Source of the DNA: Hymenobacter armeniacus
Lineage (GTDB): Bacteria; Bacteroidota; Bacteroidia; Cytophagales; Hymenobacteraceae
Reading direction: 5' to 3'
Assembly: GCF_014699055.1 (NCBI RefSeq)
Contig: NZ_JACXAC010000005.1
Location: forward strand, 124,001 to 188,000
DNA: 64,000 nucleotides
Shown: piece after piece, positions 59,713 to 64,000 of the stretch
Layout: the number at the start of each line of letters is the position of its first letter
Numbering within the stretch: position 1 is the stretch's first letter
Notes under the pieces: model-generated
Database searches by the model: none
Told to the model about the DNA's origin: nothing
What the model saw: only the letters and a program-made list of their open reading frames with translations
Position numbers and translations under genes: made by a program

Positions 59713-60384
59713 ATGCATCCAACGCTCACCACTCGCCAGCAAAACGCGGCTAAATTCTTCCTGCTGGCGCTGTTCGTCATTGCCCTCGACCAGCTCTCGA
59801 AGTGGGCCGTGCACACCTACATGCAGCCCGGCATGGGGGGCGAAATCCCCGTTTTCGGCCACTGGTTCAAGCTGCACTACACGCTGAACCCCGGCATGGC
59901 CTTCGGCGCCGAGCTGCCCGCACCGTATGGCAAGCTGGTGCTCAGTGGGTTCCGCCTGCTGGCCGTATTTGGCTTGAGCTACTACATCATTCGCCTCTGC
60001 CGGCAGCGCGCCGCCGGCGGCTACATCGCCTGCATGGCCCTCATCCTCGGCGGCGCTGTGGGCAACCTGATTGACTCGGTTTTCTACGGCGTTATCTACG
60101 ACAACGCGCCTTTTGGTTCGCCCACGCGCTGGTTCTACGGCCAGGTCATCGACATGCTCTACGTGGACATTTACGAAGGCTTCCTGCCCCAAAACTGGCC
60201 GTTGATAGGAGGGAAGTACGTCTCGCTCTGGCCCATTTTCAACATCGCCGATTCCGCCATTTTCGTTGGCGTGGCCTTGATTCTGCTCAATCAGAGCCGT
60301 TTTTTCAAGCAGGAAGAGCCGGTGGCCGTGGCTGAGAAACAGCGCGAGCCGCTGGTAGCTCCCGACTCGGAGAATCTGGGGTAG
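59713..60384 (+). CDS. lspA: Lipoprotein signal peptidase, copy 1
   Basis: This inner-membrane aspartic peptidase (signal peptidase II) removes signal peptides from prolipoproteins after lipidation. It has 223 residues from the ATG at 59713, where homology to the second copy begins; the frame extends upstream without matching it. Catalytic aspartates lie in GGAVGNLIDSVFYG and FNIADSAIF. Other family marks are DQLSKWAVHTYM and LHYTLNPGMAFGAELPAPYG. It is longer than E. coli LspA through an insertion around GSPTRWFYGQVIDMLYVDIY. A near-duplicate follows 268 bases downstream. Confidence 0.93.
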   Translation: MHPTLTTRQQNAAKFFLLALFVIALDQLSKWAVHTYMQPGMGGEIPVFGHWFKLHYTLNPGMAFGAELPAPYGKLVLSGFRLLAVFGLSYYIIRLCRQRAAGGYIACMALILGGAVGNLIDSVFYGVIYDNAPFGSPTRWFYGQVIDMLYVDIYEGFLPQNWPLIGGKYVSLWPIFNIADSAIFVGVALILLNQSRFFKQEEPVAVAEKQREPLVAPDSENLG

Positions 60385-60426
60385 GAACGTCATGCCGAGC
60401 GTAGCCGAGGCATCTCGCTCGCTTCG
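60385..60426. repeat. Solo arm of GTCATGCTGAGC-type repeat
   Basis: GAACGTCATGCCGAGCGTAG and the following GCCGAGGCATCTCGC resemble one arm of the repeats at 36223 and 44774, but no complementary arm lies nearby. It abuts the stop codon of the first lspA. Confidence 0.55.
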
Positions 60427-60431
60427 CCTGC

Positions 60432-60600
60432 CGTCAACCTCACCCCCTGACCCCCTCTCCAAAAAAGAGGGGGCACCGGTTCGGAGCAGTTAGAACAAAG
60501 AGCCCAGCGCAATGCGTTGGGCTCTTTTCGTTTATGAATCGTTGCGGCATATCCGGTGCCCCCTCTTTTTTGGAGAGGGGGTCAGGGGGTGAGGTTGACG
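60432..60600. repeat. Perfect 48-bp inverted repeat between the two lspA genes
   Basis: The arms 60432-60479 and 60553-60600 are perfect reverse complements over 48 bases (ends CGTCAACCTCACCCCCTGAC and GGGGGTGAGGTTGACG). They hold a strong C-run/G-run. A terminator hairpin is inside the loop (60497-60527). Confidence 0.9.
60497..60528 (+). terminator. Intrinsic terminator between the lspA copies
   Basis: The stem AAAGAGCCCAgCGC/GCGtTGGGCTCTTT with loop AAT is followed by TT. It would separate transcription of the two lspA genes. Confidence 0.8.
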
Positions 60601-60652
60601 CCAAGGCCGACACTTCCTGCCGTTCTTTGCATTCCCATTGCCCTATTCTAAA

Positions 60653-61321
60653 ATGCACCCAACGCTCACTACCCGCCAGCATTCTGCGGCTAAATTCTTC
60701 CTACTTGCCCTGTTCATCATTGCCATCGACCAGCTCTCGAAGTATTTGGTGCACACCTACATGCAGCTCGGTTCGGCCGGCGAAATCCCGATTTTCGGCC
60801 AGTGGGCCAAGCTCACCTACACGCTGAACCCCGGTATGGCTTTCGGGGCCGAGCTGCCCGCGCCCTACGGCAAGCTGGTACTCACCGGCTTCCGCATGCT
60901 GGCCGTGGGCGGGCTGATTTACTACATTATTCGCCTTTGCCGCCAGCGCGTGGCGGCCGGCTACATCGCCTGCATGGCCCTCATCCTCGGCGGGGCCGTG
61001 GGCAACCTGATTGACTCGATTTTCTACGGAATTATCTACAATAATGCCCCTGTAGGCTCGCCTACGCGCTGGTTCTACGGCCAGGTCATCGACATGATTT
61101 ACGTGCCGCTGTACGTGGGTTATTTCCCCAAATCCTGGCCCCTCATCGGCGGCTCGTACAGCGGCGGCTTCCCCATCTTCAACATCGCCGATTCGTCCAT
61201 CTTCATCGGCGTCGCCTTGATTCTGCTCAACCAGAGCCGCTTTTTCAACGAATCGCAGCCCGCCGCCGCTCCCAACGAGCCCCAGCCCCTAGTCGCTGCC
61301 GATGCTGAGAAGCTGGCGTAG
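60653..61321 (+). CDS. lspA: Lipoprotein signal peptidase, copy 2
   Basis: The product has 222 residues from the ATG at 60653. It is roughly 80% identical by eye to copy 1 over the first about 198 residues, starting with the same MHPTLTTRQ. The catalytic aspartates are kept (GGAVGNLIDSIFYG, FNIADSSIF), so it should be active. Differences cluster in the periplasmic loop (YVPLYVGYFPKSWPLIGGSY against copy 1). Tandem position and similarity indicate duplication in this lineage. Division of substrates between the copies is possible but not shown. Confidence 0.93.
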   Translation: MHPTLTTRQHSAAKFFLLALFIIAIDQLSKYLVHTYMQLGSAGEIPIFGQWAKLTYTLNPGMAFGAELPAPYGKLVLTGFRMLAVGGLIYYIIRLCRQRVAAGYIACMALILGGAVGNLIDSIFYGIIYNNAPVGSPTRWFYGQVIDMIYVPLYVGYFPKSWPLIGGSYSGGFPIFNIADSSIFIGVALILLNQSRFFNESQPAAAPNEPQPLVAADAEKLA

Positions 61322-61365
61322 TAGGGGAGAGGCAGAACGTTGAACGATAGTTGAATGGTGATACT

Positions 61366-61876
61366 AGAACGTCATGCTGAGCGCAGTCGAAGCATCTCTA
61401 CCGCTTCGTTGAGAGAAGTGAATTAATTAATTGTCATTCATGCAAATAGGAAGATTCTCGCTGAAAAAATACTTACTGATTTTAGCAGTAGGGATTGTGT
61501 TCTATTTTTCTTTCGACTTCCTGAGTGACTTCATGTACAAACAGAAGTTAGGCGACCATTCCGAGGCAGTTCTTGCAGCTATACACGGTGCTAAAAGTTC
61601 GCTAAGGATACTCCGTCGAACAGGGGAAATTTATTCTGAGGAATACAGTCTAAACTCACTGACTTCTTCTGAAGACTCGGTTGTTCTTCGTATCAAATTA
61701 GGAGGAGAAAAAGCTACTGCTGCTATTGAAGCGCACGCGGTGAGACAAATGTCAGGCGTTTGGAAAATCTATAAGAGCGACACCGTTTTTACCAAATAGC
61801 TCTAAAACGCAATACATCTCTACGGTTTCTTAACGAAGCGGTAGAGATGCTTCGACTACGCTCAGCATGACGTTCT
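61366..61876. mobile_element. Cassette-like element: repeat arms enclosing a low-G+C gene
   Basis: The 45-base arms 61366-61410 and 61832-61876 are reverse complements with one mismatch (core GTCATGCTGAGCGCAGTCGA). They belong to the family whose other copies (36223, 44774) have loops of only 22-24 bases. Here the interior is 421 bases and holds the gene at 61440-61799. No target-site duplication and no transposase are seen. The right end also has its own small palindrome (CATCTCTAC at 61815, GTAGAGATG at 61841). Confidence 0.55.
61440..61799 (+). CDS. Low-G+C small membrane-anchored protein of unknown function
   Basis: The product has 119 residues from the ATG at 61440. One N-terminal helix (KKYLLILAVGIVFYFSFDFL) is followed by a soluble domain (KQKLGDHSEAVLAAIHGAKS, LNSLTSSEDSVVLRIKLGGE, VRQMSGVWKIYKSDTVF). 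The pattern recalls Coa1-like small domains, but this is weak. G+C is about 42% by hand count, against well over 60% in neighbours, and AT-ending codons are frequent. The gene sits between the arms of a palindromic repeat. It is probably acquired by transfer and of unknown function. Confidence 0.65.
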   Translation: MQIGRFSLKKYLLILAVGIVFYFSFDFLSDFMYKQKLGDHSEAVLAAIHGAKSSLRILRRTGEIYSEEYSLNSLTSSEDSVVLRIKLGGEKATAAIEAHAVRQMSGVWKIYKSDTVFTK

Positions 61877-61955
61877 GGTGTATTGACGTTCTTGCGTATC
61901 CAAACTGCTTAAACCGGTTCGAAACCACCCCAAACTGCCACCCATAATTCCCTCC

Positions 61956-63860
61956 GTGCCCAACCCGCTGCTCACCGTTTCCAACCTCACCATTGACTTC
62001 TCCAGCCACCGCGGCGACGTGCGGGCCGTGGACAACGTGTCGTTTGAACTGCACCGGGGCGAAACGCTGGCCATTGTGGGCGAGTCGGGCTCGGGCAAGT
62101 CCGTGTCGTCGCTGGCGCTGCTGGGGCTGATTCCGATGCCGCCCGGCCGCATCAGCAGCGGGCAGGCCCTCTTCCAGTCCGAAAAGCTGGGCCAGACCGA
62201 CCTGCTGAAGCTCTCCGAAGCCGACCTGCGCCAGGTGCGCGGCAACGACATCGGCATGATTTTCCAGGAGCCGATGACCTCGCTGAACCCCGTGTACACC
62301 TGCGGCAGCCAGGTGGTGGAAGCCCTGCGCCTCCACACCGACCTCAGCGAGGCCGCCGCCAAGGCCCGCACCATCGAGCTATTCACCGAGGCGCAGCTGC
62401 CGCGCCCCGAAGCCATTTTCGGCAGCTACCCGCACGAAATCTCGGGCGGCCAGAAGCAGCGCGTCATGATTGCCATGGCCATGGCCTGCCGCCCGGCCCT
62501 GCTCATCGCCGACGAGCCCACCACGGCCCTCGACGTGACCGTGCAGGCCCGCATGCTGCGCCTGATTGACGACCTGCGCCGCCAGCACAACACGGCCGTC
62601 CTCTTCATTACCCACGACCTCGGCGTGGTGGCCGAAATCGCCGACCGCATCCTGGTGATGTACCGGGGCAAAATCGTGGAACAGGGGAGGGTGCTGGATA
62701 TTTTTAAAAATCCGCAACATCCGTACACAAAAGGCCTCTTGGCGTGCCGTCCGCGCCTTTCGGTGGGCAAAAAACGCCTCCCTGTGGTGGCCGATTTCAT
62801 GCGGGAAGACGCCAGCGGGCAATTATTGGCCCAGCCCGAGCCCGTGCTTCCGCTGCCAGATGAGGCACTTGCGGAATCTTCGCCCGAAGTGGAGGCCCAG
62901 CAGTTACACGATAAAATTGAAACCGCCAAAACGTTCCCCGTGGAACATGGCGTTTTGGGGGATGTTCCACGCCCTGCCGAGCTTACTTCGGCGCCCGTTG
63001 CCGCCCCCACCGTGACCGCCGCGCCCAACGGTGCTGAACCGCTTCTCCAGGTTCAAAACCTCCAGGTCTACTTCCCGCTCCGCAAAGGCTTCTTCCGCCG
63101 CGCTACCGATTACGTGCGGGCCGTGGACGATGTCAGCTTCACGCTCTACCCCGGCGAAACCATCGGCCTCGTGGGCGAGTCGGGCTGCGGCAAGACCACG
63201 CTGGGTCGGGCGCTGCTCCGCCTCACGGAACCAACGGCGGGCAGCATCCTGTTTGAAGGGACCGATTTGGCGAAGCTGTCGAGCGAGGACCTGCGCCGCC
63301 GTCGGCGTGATTTGCAGCTGGTGTTTCAGGACCCCTACGCGGCCCTCAACCCGATGCTGACCGTGGGCGAGGCCATCTGGGAGCCGATGCGCGTGCACAA
63401 CGTGGGCGGCACCCGCCAGCAGCAAAAGGCGAAAGTGCTGGAGCTGCTGCGCACCGTGGGGCTGCGCGACGAGCATTTCCAGCGCTACCCGCACGAGTTC
63501 AGTGGCGGGCAGCGGCAGCGCATCTGCATTGCCCGGGCGCTGGCCTTGCAGCCCAAATTGATTGTCTGCGACGAGTCGGTTTCGGCCCTCGATGTCTCGG
63601 TGCAGGCGCAGGTTCTGAACCTGCTCAACGACCTCAAACGCGAGTTCGGCATCACCTATCTGTTCATCACGCACGACCTGTCCGTGGCCCGGTTTATGAG
63701 CGACCGGCTGCTGGTCATGCACCAGGGCCGCATCGTGGAAAGCGGCCCGGCGGCGGCCATCTACGCCGCTCCCCAACACGAATACACCCAAGGCCTGCTG
63801 GCCGCCATCCCGAAGGACAGCCTGGCCGACATCGAAGCCGCCGTAGCCAGTAGGGCCTAG
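61956..63860 (+). CDS. Peptide-type ABC transporter ATPase, two domains fused
   Basis: This 634-residue protein from the GTG at 61956 carries two complete ABC ATPase domains, matching a DppD-DppF (OppD-OppF) fusion. Domain 1 has Walker [12 protein letters not shown], signature [16 protein letters not shown] and Walker [13 protein letters not shown]. Domain 2 has [33 protein letters not shown] and [12 protein letters not shown]. An oligopeptide-type C-terminal extension follows domain 1 ([14 protein letters not shown]) and domain 2 ([16 protein letters not shown]). It powers import of peptides or nickel-like substrates with permeases encoded elsewhere. No permease or binding-protein gene is in the window. 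The family is sure; the substrate is unknown. Confidence 0.92.
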   Translation: MPNPLLTVSNLTIDFSSHRGDVRAVDNVSFELHRGETLAIVGESGSGKSVSSLALLGLIPMPPGRISSGQALFQSEKLGQTDLLKLSEADLRQVRGNDIGMIFQEPMTSLNPVYTCGSQVVEALRLHTDLSEAAAKARTIELFTEAQLPRPEAIFGSYPHEISGGQKQRVMIAMAMACRPALLIADEPTTALDVTVQARMLRLIDDLRRQHNTAVLFITHDLGVVAEIADRILVMYRGKIVEQGRVLDIFKNPQHPYTKGLLACRPRLSVGKKRLPVVADFMREDASGQLLAQPEPVLPLPDEALAESSPEVEAQQLHDKIETAKTFPVEHGVLGDVPRPAELTSAPVAAPTVTAAPNGAEPLLQVQNLQVYFPLRKGFFRRATDYVRAVDDVSFTLYPGETIGLVGESGCGKTTLGRALLRLTEPTAGSILFEGTDLAKLSSEDLRRRRRDLQLVFQDPYAALNPMLTVGEAIWEPMRVHNVGGTRQQQKAKVLELLRTVGLRDEHFQRYPHEFSGGQRQRICIARALALQPKLIVCDESVSALDVSVQAQVLNLLNDLKREFGITYLFITHDLSVARFMSDRLLVMHQGRIVESGPAAAIYAAPQHEYTQGLLAAIPKDSLADIEAAVASRA

Positions 63861-63865
63861 CTGGG

Positions 63866-63949
63866 CTGTAGCGTGGACTCTGCGAGTCCGCGCATCGTTG
63901 GGCGGTATGTCGTTCGCCCAGGCGCGGACTCGCAGAGTCCACGCTACAG
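63866..63949. repeat. Perfect 28-bp inverted repeat (GTAGCG-GGACTC type)
   Basis: The arms 63866-63893 and 63922-63949 are perfect reverse complements (core GTAGCGTGGACTCTGCGAGT) with a 28-base loop. It follows the ABC gene by 5 bases. A single matching arm is at 37106-37132. Confidence 0.85.
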
Positions 63950-64000
63950 GGTTCGCGCTACTCCGCGCTTGCCTCAATACCTTGCGCCGCCAGATGCTAC

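Noticed and set aside
61366..61876. Classical insertion sequence
   Set aside because: No transposase and no target-site duplication are visible; reported only as a cassette-like element.

Overview
The window is a dense, G+C-rich bacterial chromosome segment that fits a Hymenobacter-like member of the Bacteroidota (Cytophagales). The signs are a gliding/type IX secretion lipoprotein (GldJ) next to a PorP/SprF-type protein, a secreted protein with a type IX C-terminal sorting domain, SusC-plug-like sequence in a vWA protein, many Bacteroidota-type lipoproteins, TAnnTTTG-type -7 promoter elements and almost no Shine-Dalgarno sites. I assign 47 protein genes. I see no tRNA, rRNA, transposase, prophage or CRISPR array.

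Layout. 1-9.05 kb: 3' end of a DHA2 drug exporter, a GH92 alpha-mannosidase, an unknown lipoprotein-like protein, a BlaI/BlaR1-like regulator pair with a nested-palindrome operator, and a periplasmic trehalase. 9.1-20 kb: two ECF sigma factor operons. Each sigma gene overlaps a gene for a one-helix membrane protein whose outer end is an envelope domain (beta-barrel in one, TonB C-terminal domain in the other). Between them lie a type IX-sorted beta-propeller protein, a small porin-like barrel and a CRD/SusC-plug/vWA chimera. 20-30.4 kb: S33 hydrolase, long dodecin, fumarase, GNAT, diacylglycerol kinase, small lipoproteins, DinB-like and thioredoxin-like proteins, and a large AsmA-like protein. 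30.8-34.4 kb: CRD-OmpA, PorP/SprF and GldJ, a compact type IX secretion/gliding group. 34.5-47.8 kb: ComF, AhpD-like protein, exonuclease III, a giant DUF4175 coiled-coil protein, an RsbW-like kinase, YbeY, an aminoacyl-tRNA-protein transferase, MnmG, a methyltransferase and an Ig-like lipoprotein. 48.8-64 kb: DUF4385, phosphate transporter, GlyRS, RND/MMPL exporter, IleRS, two tandem LspA genes, a low-G+C small gene and a double ABC-ATPase.

The most notable non-coding signal is a gene-free kilobase (47.8-48.8 kb) packed with DnaA-box-like 9-mers on both strands and an A+T-rich tract. A second small box cluster lies at 49.90-49.95 kb, and a perfect 14-bp parS palindrome sits just upstream of mnmG. 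Together they suggest that this window carries the chromosomal replication origin and a ParB loading site. This is an inference that needs GC-skew and ParB/DnaA data.

The window is also rich in palindromic intergenic repeats. At least seven families occur, mostly at gene 3' ends and several wrapped around an intrinsic terminator. In one case (61.37-61.88 kb) the two arms of a repeat hairpin are held apart by a 42% G+C gene, as if the repeat had become the frame of a small cassette. A second compositional anomaly is an approximately 45% G+C patch inside the editing domain of ileS.
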